Part shown: positions 28,613-39,948 of the stretch, piece after piece
Layout of the letters: each line of letters starts with the position of its first letter
Position numbering within the stretch: the first letter of the stretch is position 1
Source of the DNA: Protopterus annectens
Taxonomy: Eukaryota > Chordata > Ceratodontiformes > Protopteridae
Reading direction: 5' to 3'
Assembly (NCBI RefSeq): GCF_019279795.1
Contig: NC_056734.1
Coordinates: forward strand, 1,644,744-1,708,743
Length of the DNA: 64,000 bases
Made by a program: the position numbers and the translations under genes
The notes under the pieces: generated by a model
Databases searched by the model: none
The model's input: the letters and a program-made list of their open reading frames with translations, nothing else
Told to the model about the DNA's origin: nothing

Positions 28613-31160
28613 ACTCTTTGTGGAGAACGGTAATGAGTAAAAATATAGTGCTGATAGGATAGGCATACCGTTTATTTTTTAAATCGCCTTTATTAAATGT
28701 GGCATATATTAAACATAACACTGCATGCATATTATATTCAAGCAAATAACTACAGCATTTAAAACAATATACATCTTTTAAAAACCAAGAACACCTGTTC
28801 ACAAAATGGAATAGTCCAGCTGCCTCCAGGAAAAGAAAGTAGTTTGATTTCATCACTCCTGTTAGAAAACGACTGCAAAAACAAAACTTAGTACTTCCAC
28901 AACGTTATATCAGAACAAATCCACAGCAAATTTGGCAAGTACAAATCACTATTGATTCATAAAAAAAATGATAAGCGCTTTCGTTCCATACAAAAAGACA
29001 CTTCATCAGATCATTTTACATTGTGATCTAATACGTCCTTGCCACCATGGCCTCACCTGTGCTTAGGAAACATAGTAGGTAAACCAGACATAGTCCATTC
29101 AATTACTATGGCAGTTTGAACGATCATTGACATAACATGTTATTATTCATTGTTATGTTGTCTTTCAGTTCTAACTTAATTTTATGGCACATAAGTACAA
29201 CTGGCCTTTGGTCATCTAATAGTGGTACTACACTCTCAATATCTTTCACTCAGGTTTTCTCTTAAGCAACTCTCTCTTTGTTCCATTCTCAAGGCCAGGA
29301 AACCATAAATGTATGTACTCATAACATCTGCCTTATTGGTGATTTCAACCCATGCTCAGGGAAAACATGCTTGTTTTCTTTTAAGTGACTCAGTTTCGAA
29401 TTTCTTTATTTCCCAATTCAACACAAGCGATAACATAAAATGCATCCATTTCACCTCCATATCAGCATCCTCAGTTTCAACAATGTTATCTCTCACTTTA
29501 AGTAACATTGTTATTTTATTGTTTTCTTCTTAAACTAGAGGATTCTTCTCTTTAAATGCTCAGTATTTCTGTATAATACTGTTATTGTAATGTTACAGAC
29601 TAATTTGTAGCATGCACACAGTTCTCCTATCCATAACACAAAAGTACTTGCACGTAGTTTCATCCTCTATCATTGTGATAGTGTTATTCTGATTGACACC
29701 ACACTAAGACACCACCTCTTGTTTCACACTTGTTAATGCCAGAGGAAGCAGGGTTTGTATAGTGCATATATATCTCAGACATTGAAATAATAAACCACAA
29801 ATTTGTAATAATTTAAGATTAAAACACAAGTGGCATAATCACAACACAGCAAGTTTGAACAGCTATTAGTATAATTTAAAATCTCCGTGATCTGACAGGA
29901 TTTACCATGCAATACTTTAATACAAGTTCATTATTCTTCATAATGTGTCCTTATCATAACTGATTTCTCATTATTCTCACTTCTATTTGCCACATAGTTG
30001 TTAAATATTATGTTGAACAGTCTTAATATAGTATATATATGGAAAACATTAACCTAATAAACTGAAAATGTTCCAACAATGCACGGTCAAGTACAGAGCT
30101 GCAACAATCGTATTGATTTTAACAACCGCTATAATATATAAAGTCCACATGATTTCACACAGTTTTACTTTGTATCCGTAAGCCATAATTTATATCAAGA
30201 TAATAACATCTTGAATCTGTTTACTGTCCATCTAAGAAGATGCATCTATCATTTAAATAAGCAAATAAATGAAACTTGAATGGGACCTCTACATCCTGTA
30301 GAATTTATCTTCATGGTTACATCAATGGTCCAAAGTTAAATTATTTTGAAGGTTTCCATTTGCAGCTCCTGTTTATAAGCATCTGCAAAATATGCAATGT
30401 CTTTCTAATGAAAAATATCTGTTATAGTATTTATCATCATAATATTTAACAACTTTATGGACAAGTCCCTTCAAAATGATACACTCTAATATTAAAAAGG
30501 TTAATTCTTCCATTCCATTACTTTAAGTGAGTAGCTCAATATTTAATTACCATAAGCCTCCAGTTTAACATTACCAAGGATAGCTTCTCTGTTGTATACT
30601 TACTCACAGTTTTGCAATAAGCATACTTTTGAATATAAATACATGACTTCTCATATACAATACATGTCCATTCAACTTTCCCAAAGGTAATTTTTACCTG
30701 ACAACAATCACCCTACTCATTTCCATTGTCACTAAGAAGGGTCATCCAGACTTGTAATTCCATATATTTAGTATCCATTACCTTCTGAATGATTTCAGAG
30801 GCAACTCTTAAACTTAGTCTTTGCTTCTTCAGCATTTGTAAATGACATGATACCATCAGCTGAATAAATTTTCAGTGCAGTCTGAAAAGTCAGTCTAATA
30901 TTTTAAGTTATGTGTCTTATACTTCTTAGTAAAATCCACAAAATGCAGCCTTTGTTGAAAAGTTAGAACTAAAAAAAGTCTGATCCACATATGCTGATTA
31001 ACCCAGTGCTATAAATGCACTTATTGGTTCTTATAAATGTCATAGTACTTATTTGTTTTCATATGTAAAGAGAGACTGGACTAAAATCACCCTGATATTA
31101 TCATATGAACTCTCTGATATAGACGACAGCAAACTATTCACTTTTGCAATCCTTAATGAT
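28613..31160. other. Anonymous AT-rich sequence, 2.5 kb
   Basis: No open frame above 120 codons, no motif, no RNA gene and no terminal repeat recognised. Confidence 0.4.
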
Positions 31161-31376
31161 GATTTTTAAAACTCTCAGAGCAGCCAGCACCAAACTGGAA
31201 AAGGAGTATTTATTATGTGGCTCCACGATACATTAATCTTTAATGTATTGTGGAGCGACATCATAAATACTCCTTTTCCAGTTTGGTGCTATCTGCTTTG
31301 TGACTTTTTGATACTATTTTGAGCCTTGGCACCTGCCGTCCGTGCAGAATCCTCTGTTGTGGATTTTTAAAACTCT
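31161..31376. mobile_element. Hairpin insertion flanked by 15-bp direct repeats
   Basis: GATTTTTAAAACTCT occurs at 31161-31175 and again at 31362-31376, flanking 186 bp. Inside, a 51-nt arm starting AGCACCAAACTGGAAAAGG (31186-31236) pairs with 31240-31290 at 48 of 51 positions across a 3-nt loop. A 15-bp target duplication is the length expected of LINE-mediated retroposition, not of a cut-and-paste MITE. No poly-A tail or promoter boxes are visible. A transcript of the arm would fold into a long, nearly continuous stem. Confidence 0.7.
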
Positions 31377-31705
31377 GCCTATACTGCCATTTTTGTTTTT
31401 GCATTGTGCATTACATTCAGTTTGTATTCTACTTCCAGTACTCTATCAATCCCTGGTTCTTCTGTTAAGTTGTATTGTCCACGCCAACCAATATTTACCG
31501 TTCATATTTCATGTGACCACATAAATTATCAATTTTTTCACATTTCCACTACCAGCTACTGAAGTGGCATCATGGCAAGCTATTGATTCATAGGTTCATA
31601 GGTTCATACTAGGCTATCTGCCCTAGGGCATTTATAAGCCTAGCCAGAGTGTGTTTGGCTTTCGCCACCCATTTTAAATTAATTTTGCTATGCCCTTTTT
31701 TGAGG

Positions 31706-33067
31706 TTAGTATACTGTGCCTCTGTCTAACAGTGACACAGAAGTGATACCCGGGGTAAACCTGCAATCTCCCATCCACTCATCAAGATTCCTCTTGAAGA
31801 GAGTCAATGAGGGACTCTGCCTAACCTGGACTGGGATTTTATTCCAGAGTGAAGGGAGCCTCTGGGTTATGAATCTGTCCCTCCAGCATGTCCTATTTAT
31901 TTCAGTGCTGAGGTTCAAGTCTCTCGAGCACGTAGCTCGATGGGATTTGGATTTTCTGAGGTGCAGCATGTCCATTAATTCCGGGTTGGACATGGCTTTA
32001 TACGTCAGGCACAGATCGCCTCTGAGCAGGTGGTATGCCACTGAGTAGAGCTGGAGTTTCTTTAACCGGGCAGCATATGGCATCTGTTTGAGCCCTTTGT
32101 TCCTCTTGGTGAGGTACTTTTGGGGTCTTTCCAGTTGCTGCAGGTGTCTGGTAAGGTGCATCCCAAAAGGGGCATTGTACTCAATTATGGGCCTGATGAG
32201 GGATGAATAAAGAGGCACGATGACCTCCCCTGATCTAGATGTGAATCCCCTCATGATTAGGTGGGCTATATAAAATGTTTTTCTAACCACTTTGGCCACA
32301 TGGTTGTCAAATGAGAGATTGCTATCAACTTGGGTCCCCAGGTCCCTAATTACTTCTTCTGTACTTAATGGATTACCACCTATGTGGTAATTTGTGGGCA
32401 CTTTGTTTTTGCCAAAGGGATGACTATACACTTTTTGGTGTTTAGTTTGAGGCCATGGCTCTGGCACCAGTTGTCTGTTTCTATGAGGCCCTTTTGGAGG
32501 ATGCTTGTGTCGGCTGGAGAGTCGATTATGTATGCAGTCATCTGCGAACTTGGTCAGCCACAGTCCTTCCATGTTTGCCTGTACCTCCGAGAAATATATA
32601 CTGAACAAGAGAGGTCCCAGGACTAAGCCTTGTGGGATGCCACTTGTAACTGGTTTGGAGTCTGACATGGCTCCAGCAATTCTAACCATGTGGGTTCTGT
32701 CCTTAAGCCAGTTTGCAACCCATCTAGTGACATAGGGGTTTATATTTAAGCTGGTGAGCTTATCTATAATGCCCGAGTGGGGTATTGTATCGAAGGCTTT
32801 TGCGAGGTCCAGGTAGGCTGTGTGGACCACCTTCTCCTCGTCAATGGCCTTGGTGACTGTTTCAAAGAAATCGACCAGGTTTAAGAGGCAGGATCTGCCC
32901 TTAACAAAGCCGAACTGGGTAGGATCCAGTGTCTGTAGGTCCCCAATATCTTTATTTATGAGGTCCATGATGATCCTTTCCATAGCTTTGCAGACCAAGC
33001 TAGTCAGGCTTATGGGGTGATAGTTTCCAGGATCTGTTGAGGCACCACCTTTGTGGAGAGGGACCAC
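31706..33067 (-). pseudogene. CR1 ORF2, reverse transcriptase segment (453 codons)
   Basis: Carries NYHPISLTSLVCKAMER, TAYLDLAKAFDT, SGIPQGLVLGPLLF and KFADDC. FADD is intact, but PQGS has become PQGL. Directly after FADDC an 8-nt deletion (near 32530) shifts the frame for about 45 codons (IHNRLSSRHKHPPKG onward), until a 1-nt loss near 32420 restores it at PFGKNKVPTNYHIG. The net change is 9 nt, so the frame stays open to the C-terminal block RDRFITQRLPSLWNKIPVQV. The N-terminal part of the RT domain lies in another frame upstream. Confidence 0.92.
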
Positions 33068-33238
33068 TGTTGCTGTACGCCACTCTTTGGGTACATATCC
33101 TGTAGTAAGGCTGAGATTGAACAGTAGTTTTATGTTTGGGTTTAGCTCTTCTTGGAGTAGCCCGGGACACCGTCTGGTCCCATTGATGCTGTGTTTTTTG
33201 CTTTGGAGAGGGCGGCTCTTACCTGAGCATCTGAGATG

Positions 33239-34105
33239 TCAGGGGGGCAGCACTCTGCTGGGATAGATATTCACCATTTTTGGTGTGTGGGGGGGGGTTG
33301 CGCTGAACCTGTCAGCTAGGATGTTGGCAATGTCTGTGGGTTCAGTGTATTTTTTGTCATTTTGGAATAATTCTGAGCATATCTGGGAAATCCCACCCAC
33401 GTTCCTAACATAACTAAAGAAAGCCTTGTGATTATCCTTAGTGTCTTGTGCAATTTTTCTCTCGAAGCTGGCCTTAGACGATTTTATGAGTGCCCGTAGT
33501 TTTTTGCTAATACTGATCAGAGATGCTTTCCCTTTTTGGGATTTTGCTCTATCATGTAGTAGCTTCCTCCTTCTATTGTATAGTTTGTTTATGGCTGGGG
33601 TCCACCAGACAGGACGCCTGTCTTTGGAGGATTGGGTCTTGGTTTTATTTGGGATTGCATGATCCATGCATTCCTGAAGGTGTTCATAGAATGCGTTTAT
33701 AAAGGATTCTGCGGTCTGGGCCGTATTTTCCACAGGCCTGGGGGCTTTGAAGGATTCCACCTCAGTTTTGAGGAGTGTGAAATTTGATTTAGAGAAGTTT
33801 TTCACTGTGGTTTTCTGGGCAGGGGGTGGGGTCGGGATGTGAATATCCAGTGAGATTAGTTTATGGTCTGATCTTACCAGTGAGGGATACACTTCTGGTC
33901 TGGAGCATAGAGTCCCCATGTTGGTGATGATCAGGTCCAGTATGTTTTCCCCTCTTGTGGGAGTGGTAACAAGTTGTTCCATAGCATTTGAGTTTATAAA
34001 TTCTAGGAACCTTTGGGCTAGGGTGTTGGAGTTAGAGTAATGCTCCCAGTCTATGTTTGGGTAGTTGAAGTCTCCCAGTATAATAGTGTTTGGAGAGACC
34101 TTCAT
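33239..34105 (-). pseudogene. CR1 ORF2, endonuclease C-terminal half and linker
   Basis: Starts in NTIILGDFNYPNIDWEHYSN and includes RSDHKLISLDIHI, both endonuclease signature blocks. The linker PVWWTPAINKLYNRRRKLL and the KKLRALIKSSKASFERKIAQ segment follow, the latter being intact where the 16.6-kb copy has its 4-nt deletion. It ends in a frameshift inside a G-run near 33290, before the RT domain. Confidence 0.9.
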
Positions 34106-34165
34106 ATTTTCCAGTGTTCTCAGGAAGGCCGAGTGGGGTTCCTGGGTTTGGGTGGGTGGTCTGTA

Positions 34166-34606
34166 TCAGGCTATAAACTGGAAGGCAGTTTTACCCACTG
34201 TTAGTTGCACATGGATAGTCTCTGATGCTTCGTGCTGTGCCACCAACCTGGAGGTGTGGGTATCTTTGACGAATATTGATACTCCCCCTCCTTTTGTGGT
34301 TCGGTCCAAGTTTTGGGGCCGAAAAGCATGGTATGAGGTATAACCTGGTAGTGCTGGTGTGCTCTCAGGAGCCTTGAACCAGGTTTCTGTTACTGCACAG
34401 ATATCTATGTTCTCCATGCTAAGGAGAGTTTCGAGTGCGTGCATCTTGAGGTTTAGACTTCTGGCGTTGAGTAGCATTACTCTTAGTTTCTTATCCCTTG
34501 TGATACCTATGGAGGTGGGTTTGTCTTTTGAGCCTTGCCTAAAAAAGGCACTATGGGGGTAGCAAGAGCCTTTGCCAATATCCGAAAGCCCAGGGGTGAC
34601 AGGCAC
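34166..34606 (-). pseudogene. CR1 ORF2, endonuclease N-terminal half
   Basis: Encodes LRVMLLNARSLNLKMHALE, ICAVTETWFKAPEST and GGGVSIFVKDTHTSRLV, the N-terminal motifs of the APE-type endonuclease. The frame ends at QFIA with a TGA where the other copies have TCC or TGC before YRPP or YRSP. This single nonsense change separates it from the next frame. Confidence 0.9.
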
Positions 34607-34648
34607 AAGCCGTCCCTAGTGAAGCATCGTGGCTTGTCGAGCATGTCA
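34507..34648 (-). pseudogene. CR1 ORF1 C-terminal end (SGNH esterase block V)
   Basis: LDKPRCFTRDGLCLSPLGFR then ILAKALATPIVPFL matches the ORF1 end in the copy at 51.0 kb, which has DGLHLS. In CR1 ORF1 proteins an SGNH/GDSL esterase-like domain carries a catalytic Asp and His in this block. Here the His codon has become TGC (Cys), so the active site would be lost. The last codons overlap the 5' part of ORF2 in another frame. Confidence 0.8.
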
Positions 34649-34815
34649 TGATCATACAAAACCTCACCATTTTCAATTTCAGACATATATGGTCCAATGT
34701 TATACCCATCTGAAAGACAAATCACATGCCACAGTCCAGCTTTCTCATCTTTTAAACTTTTAGTTATCTCCTTGACATTCAGTTGAGTTATTCCTTCCCA
34801 TCCTGAGAACACCAT
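34649..34815 (-). other. Unmatched open stretch upstream of the CR1 copy
   Basis: The frame that contains the ORF1 end continues 56 codons further upstream (starting MVFSGWEGITQLNV and including ICLSDGYNIGPYMSEIENGE). It is not homologous to the CR1 copy at 51 kb beyond 34648. Composition looks protein-like, but I recognise no family, and it may be a CR1 variant, another element or chance. Confidence 0.25.
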
Positions 34816-35734
34816 TGTTGTGATTGGCCAGTCTCACACTTCACAACCACACACATTTCTTCTTGAGGACTCATTAATTCAATTAGTGTTTACATATTTT
34901 TAACATATCACAAAATCGGATCTTTGTTAACTCACGTCAAATTTTATTTTTTAATGCAAAAATATAATTTTAATTCATTTTTGAATAGAGCAAGCAAGCA
35001 AGGGAGTCACATAACTTTGTAAAACACCTTAAGACTTTCCCAGGTTGGTTATGTTTTAAAAGAGTGAGTTCGGTGTATTGGGAAGGAGTATGAACTTATA
35101 AATTATGTCTGCCAAATTTATAGCTTGATATAAATAGAAATGAAGAAGGAAACCACATCAGAGAGTGCATAACACATCTATCAGAGAGTGCATAACAAAT
35201 CTATGATAAAAATATATCACTGTTAGTGCAGCTCTTGTTCCTACCTTTAAGATATGTTAGACAGTCTTTACTTCAAGTTTAAAGGAGTGTTTAACTTGCT
35301 CCCTGATGCACCCGTCTTTTTTTATTTCCCCTCACATCCACAGAATATTGTTTTTAAGCATGCTTCTTAAGAAACTAAAATCTACCCTTCCAGACATTCC
35401 CTTATGGAATTTTGTAGGACTTTTCCAGGGATTATGAACTATGCAGGGAAATGATGAGCTTTGCCCACTGGCTCTCTGAAGTTCACTCATTACAATTCAT
35501 CTGAAATGATACGGACCAGGTTAAAAAATGTTTTATGCTTTCTAGGCCCAGATTTTTGCCAGTCTGCTTTTTTGGCAGGTCTTCTATGAACTCTCATGAT
35601 TTTCATACTCTGGACAATGGCACTTCCCACTTTACTGATAGAAGACTAAAGCTGCCAATGGCAATGGTTTTTACACTTTATGCATGTGTTGGTTTAGAGT
35701 TGAGATCATTATCATGCATGCCTGTTTAATTCAT
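34816..35734. other. Anonymous AT-rich spacer
   Basis: Contains a 26-bp direct duplication (ATCAGAGAGTGCATAACA near 35158 and 35182). No gene recognised. Confidence 0.45.
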
Positions 35735-36231
35735 TAATTATTATTTTTTATTTATTTTATTTTACATTTGTTTACCGGGAGAGTCCGACTGGGTATAAAA
35801 CCCTTTTTCAGCAGAGGCGCAGGGAGAAAAGCTCTATTGTTAGTAACTATTTTGTTAGTAGAATGAAAATTGTATAATACAATAAAGAAAAAAATAGTAA
35901 CAGGCATTCATAACGGTAAAAAGACTAAAACAGAATAAATTGGTCAAGTGGGAGACAAGACCAATAATCTTGTATAACAATGCTTCTAGAAGACAGTTCT
36001 TACAGTAGTAGCAGGTAGTGACATTGTATACTGTACAATAACAGTGCAATTACGATACTTAGACTTATATACAGGTAGCATAACAAACTGAAGACTTAAA
36101 ATCTGACAGATATTAACAGTGAGAAAGAAAAAAAACAACATAAGGTAGTCATACGTCTTAAATTCATTGCTCATTACATACGCAATTAAAACTTTAAAAT
36201 CAGCTATTTCCATGGTTTGGGCTACCTATGC

Positions 36232-36510
36232 TCAGTACATGTACAAGTCCAGGAGGTGGGCTTTAATATGATGCTTGAAGTTTTTTAAGCTAGTTATAGT
36301 TATAATTTCAAGTGGTAAGGCATTCCACAGTTTAGCAATGTAGTAGGAGTATAGAGAGTCACCTGAGCTATTTTTACTCCTGGTTACTTCAATTAGAGCT
36401 TTATTAGTGGATCTTAATGGATGGGTACTTATATGGGGATTGAGGAGGCCTTGTAGAGTTTGTGTTTTATCGAGTTTATAGTATATTTGGTGGGCAGTAC
36501 AGAGTTGCAT
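36232..36510 (-). pseudogene. L2-like ORF2 C-terminus
   Basis: Ninety-two codons including LLNPHISTHPLRSTNKALIE and YYIAKLWNALPLEIITITSL then KNFKHHIKAHLLDL. This is the conserved end of the jockey-superfamily RT polyprotein and is homologous to the 24.6-kb fragment (AIAKLWNSLPPTITSVPS). Confidence 0.82.
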
Positions 36511-36858
36511 AAGAAGGAATTAGTGAGGTAGTTCTAACCAAGATAGTTGTCTTAGGGCCTTACAATGATGGGTTCTAGGAGAACAGCTAGTGGCAAATTT
36601 AGCTATCTTATTATAGCAGGCATCTAGCTTGCTTAGGTCTGATTTGGAGAGGTTGGTAAGGATGGGTAAGTTGTATTGTAAAGTTGACAGAAGATGAGTT
36701 CTGGCTGTGCTTATTCTGGAGTTTGTGGTTAGGTAGTTTTTGTATCTGTATAAGGTACCTATTTTCTTGTGTACTTTTTTTACAGTCTGGGCAATGTATA
36801 AGTCGTACTTCAGATATTGATCAATAGCAACACGAGAAGTTGGGTGGATGGTACTGGT

Positions 36859-37596
36859 TCAAAGTCTTGTTACTGAATGTGATGTTGAAGTAAGTGGATT
36901 GGGTTTGAATTTAGTGGAGTGGAAGAGCATGAGTTTAGTTTTATTTGAGTTCAAGATTACTTGGGCATCTGCCAACCATGATTCAACAGCATTGAAGGAT
37001 GTTTGGGTTAAGTTCTGTAGTTCAGGTAGACTTGGGGCAGAACATATGACAGTGGAGTCGTCTGCATACTGTATAAAGTTGGCTAGAGTTGTAGCATTAT
37101 GGAGATTATTTGTAAACAGGTTAAAAAGGAGGGGGCCAAGAATAGACACTTGAGGCACACCCATAGTCACTGGTAGCAAGGGAGAAAGAGCTTTGTTCCA
37201 CGGTACCACTTGTTGCCGGTCAGTGAGGTAGTTCTGAAACCAGGCTAGAGTGGAGTAGCTTAGGTTCAGTTTGGACAAGGCAGTCAGCAGTTTGTTATGA
37301 GACACTGTATCGAAGGCTTTTGATAAGTCTAAAAAGATTGGTGATACTAGCTCACCTTTATTTCTAAGTTGACCAATGGTGTTAGTGAAGCTAATAAGGG
37401 CTATGGTAGTACTATGGTAGGGGCGAAAGCCATACTGAGTATTTGTAAGTAATTTATTGTCTTGGAGATGGTTAAGTATCTGGGTGTGAACACACCTTTC
37501 AAGGATTATTGACAGAGGGGATAGGATTGCTATAGGCCGATAGTTAAGAGAAGTTGGTGGAGTATCCTCCTTTGTGCAGGGGTATGATGTAAGCAA
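36859..37596 (-). pseudogene. L2-like ORF2, reverse transcriptase core (245 codons)
   Basis: Motifs in order: LNYRPIAILSPLSIILERCV (18-37), TQYGFRPYHST (53-63), IFLDLSKAFDTVSHNKLL (87-104), MGVPQVSILGPLLFNLF (145-161) and FIQYADDSTVI (174-184). YADD is intact. The glycine expected in PQGS is Val here (PQVS). The frame ends soon after NSNKTKLMLF, so the thumb and C-terminal parts lie in other frames. Confidence 0.9.
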
Positions 37597-38225
37597 TTTT
37601 TCAGAGAGTGGGGATACTTTGCTTGAATATGGAATGGTTAATTAGTAGGGAAACTAGATAGGAGATGGCTTTAGCTGCTATTTTTAATATGTTGAGGGTA
37701 GGATGTCAGCTGCCAGGGTTGTGGGTTTTTGCCTGAGCAAGTATTTGTGTATGCTGTGTGTTGGGACTGGCTTTAAGGAGAACGTGTTGTTATTATCTAG
37801 TAGAGAGGTTAGGTTGATGGGCAGTGATGGGAAGTTTTGGTTAGTAAGGATTTTGATGGAGTCAATGAAGTATTTATTAAACTGGGTAGCAATACATTCT
37901 AGGGGATTACTTGCTGTTGGTTGGGGGTCTTAGTTTGACCTGGTCGTAGTATTTTATTTAAAGTGGTCTAGAATTTTTGAGAATTATTTTGGTATTTAGC
38001 TTGTAAGCTAGTATAGTAATTCTTCTTATCATGTCTTATTTGGGTTTTGGTTTTGTTTCTTAGCTGGAGATACTTCTGGTGAGTAACTATTGATTTTTTT
38101 GTGGGTCCATTTGTGACACGCTTTATCCCTTTCTTTTAGGAGTGATTTTGTCTGTTTAGTAAGTCAAGGAGAGTAATTCAATTTTGCTCATATTGTCCTG
38201 ATAGGGGCCATGTTATTTAAGATAT

Positions 38226-38669
38226 TTAAAAATGTGGTGTAAAGTAGTCGACTGCACTGTCCAGGGATAAAGTTTTGAGGGGTTTCCAGTTGCATAGCTT
38301 AAGGGATGCTATGAAATCTTGAGGCCTGAAATTTTTGGTATTGCAAATTTGGTAAGTAGATGGGTTTTTTGTAGGATTTGCCTGATGACATATAATATAT
38401 GTTGGGAGGTGGTCACTGAGCGAATCGGGGAGGCTACCAGAACTATAGGAAAGTGTGGAGTAGTTGATGAGAATCCAGTCAAGGATAGTTTCCTTTTTAG
38501 TAGTTTTATCAAACCTTGTTGTGGTTTGAATTAATTGGGTAAAGCCATAGAGGTTGATATGGGTGGTAGGGTGGTCACAGTTGCAGGAGTACCAGTTAAT
38601 ATTAAAGTCCCCTAGTATAATGGTCTCTTGTGGTAAGATTACTGGAGGATCATTATAGGATGGTTTCAA
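38226..38669 (-). pseudogene. L2-like endonuclease, duplicated segment copy 2
   Basis: Encodes ETIILGDFNINWYSCNCDHP, KKETILDWILINYSTLSYSS and SGSLPDSLSDHLPTYIICHQ. GDFN and SDH are the endonuclease signatures. It repeats, at roughly 95% by eye, the sequence at 39042-39419. On the coding strand it lies downstream of that copy and leads on to the RT linker. Confidence 0.87.
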
Positions 38670-39041
38670 GTTTGTCTATGCTGTTGCCAGGTGGAATACA
38701 GGTACCTATGATGTTGATATTTTTATTTTGGTTGAGTTTTATTTTAGCCAAGAGTATTTCTAAGTTGGAGATATTGGGGGGGTTAAGGTTAACCCTCTCT
38801 AATGTAAGATAGTTTTTGAAGAGCAGGGCTATACCACCACCTTTTTTGTTTTCCTATCTTGCCTGAAAATGCTATAGCCGGTGGGAAGAATTTCATTATC
38901 AAGGATATCTGGTTTGAGCCAGGTTTCTGTCAGAAGGACTATGTCAGGGGAATATACAGATAGGCTTGCATGAAATTCCTGTATTTTGTTTAAAATGTCA
39001 ACTGCACTGTCCAGGGATAAAGTGTTGAGGGGTTTCCAGTT

Positions 39042-39419
39042 TCAGAGCTTAAGGGATGCTATGAAATCTTGAGGCCTGAAATTTTTGGTGATGCAAATTT
39101 GGTAAGTAGATGTTTTTTTTGTAGGATTTGACTGATGACGTATAATGTATGTTGGGAGGTGGTCACTGAGCGAATCGGGGAGGCTACCAGAACTATAGGA
39201 AAGTGTGGAGTAGTTGATGAGAATCCAGACAAGGATAGTTTCCTTTTTAGTAGTTTTATCAAACATTGTTGTGGTTTGAATTAATTGGGCAAAGCCATAG
39301 AGGTTGATATGGGTGGTAGGGTGGTCACAGTTGCAGGAGTGCCAGTTAATATTAAAGTCCCCTAGTATAATGGTCTCTTGTGGTAAGGTTACTGGAGGAT
39401 CATTATAGGATGGTTTCAA
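39042..39419 (-). pseudogene. L2-like endonuclease, duplicated segment copy 1
   Basis: Same segment as 38226-38669 with changes such as WYSC to WHSC and LDWIL to LVWIL. The duplication unit on plus is about 38249-38998 and 38999-39755, joined where TTTAAAATG meets TCAACTGCACTG. The GGGGG run near 39530 is longer in this copy, so the offset drifts from 750 to about 760 bp. Confidence 0.87.
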
Positions 39420-39582
39420 GTTTGTCTATTTTGTTGCCAGGCGGAATATAGGTACCTATGATGTTGATATTTTTATTTTGGTTGACTTTTATTTTAGCCA
39501 AGAGTATTTCTAAGTTGGAGATAGTGGGGGGGGGGGGTAAGGTTAACCCTCTCTAATGTAAGATGGTTTTCGAAGAGCAGGG

Positions 39583-39948
39583 CTATACCACCACCTTTTT
39601 TGTTTTCCTATCTTGCCTGAGAATGCTATAGCCGGTGGGAAGAATTTCATTATCAAGGATATGTGGTTTAAGCCAGATTTCTGTCAGAAGGATTATGTCA
39701 GGGGAATATACAGATAGGCTTGCATGAAGTTCCTGTATTTTGTTTAAAATGCTTCTTATGTTTAAGTTTATTATGAGTAGATCATTACTTTTTCTGGGGA
39801 TATTAAGAGAGTGGTTTTGAATGCAGATTGTGTTGTCCAGAAAGGGTGAGGGTCTGGGGTTGGGGTGAATGTCTCCACTAAGACTGAATAGGATGGCTGT
39901 TAAGAAATTGTTCTTTAGGTGTTTGAGTACTAGTTTATTGTACTGCAC
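39583..39948 (-). pseudogene. L2-like ORF start with 2A-like remnant and endonuclease N-terminus
   Basis: 121 codons. Residues 21-33 read FSLSGDIHPNPRP, close to the GDxxxNPGP motif that precedes the endonuclease in several APE-type LINEs, where some versions act as 2A ribosome-skipping peptides. Here Gly is Arg (AGA), one transition from GGA. Then follow LLIINLNIRSILNKIQELHA and DIILLTEIWLKPHILD, the endonuclease N-terminal blocks. Confidence 0.82.

Larger units (their letters stand above)
31587..34648 (-). mobile_element. CR1-clade LINE, ORF1 tail plus complete-length ORF2, mutated
   Basis: The minus-strand element ends in CCTATGAA octamers at 31587-31605. ORF2 is present from its N-terminus (VMLLNARSLNLKMHALETLL, AVTETWFK) to the C-terminal LFKRNLDEWMGD. 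Upstream is the ORF1 end with an esterase block, FTRDGLCLSPLGFRILAKAL, overlapping the start of ORF2. Homology to the copy at 51 kb stops at about 34648. Disabling changes include a TGA at about 34165, broken frames between 33067 and 33239, and a local pair of indels in the RT. Confidence 0.93.
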
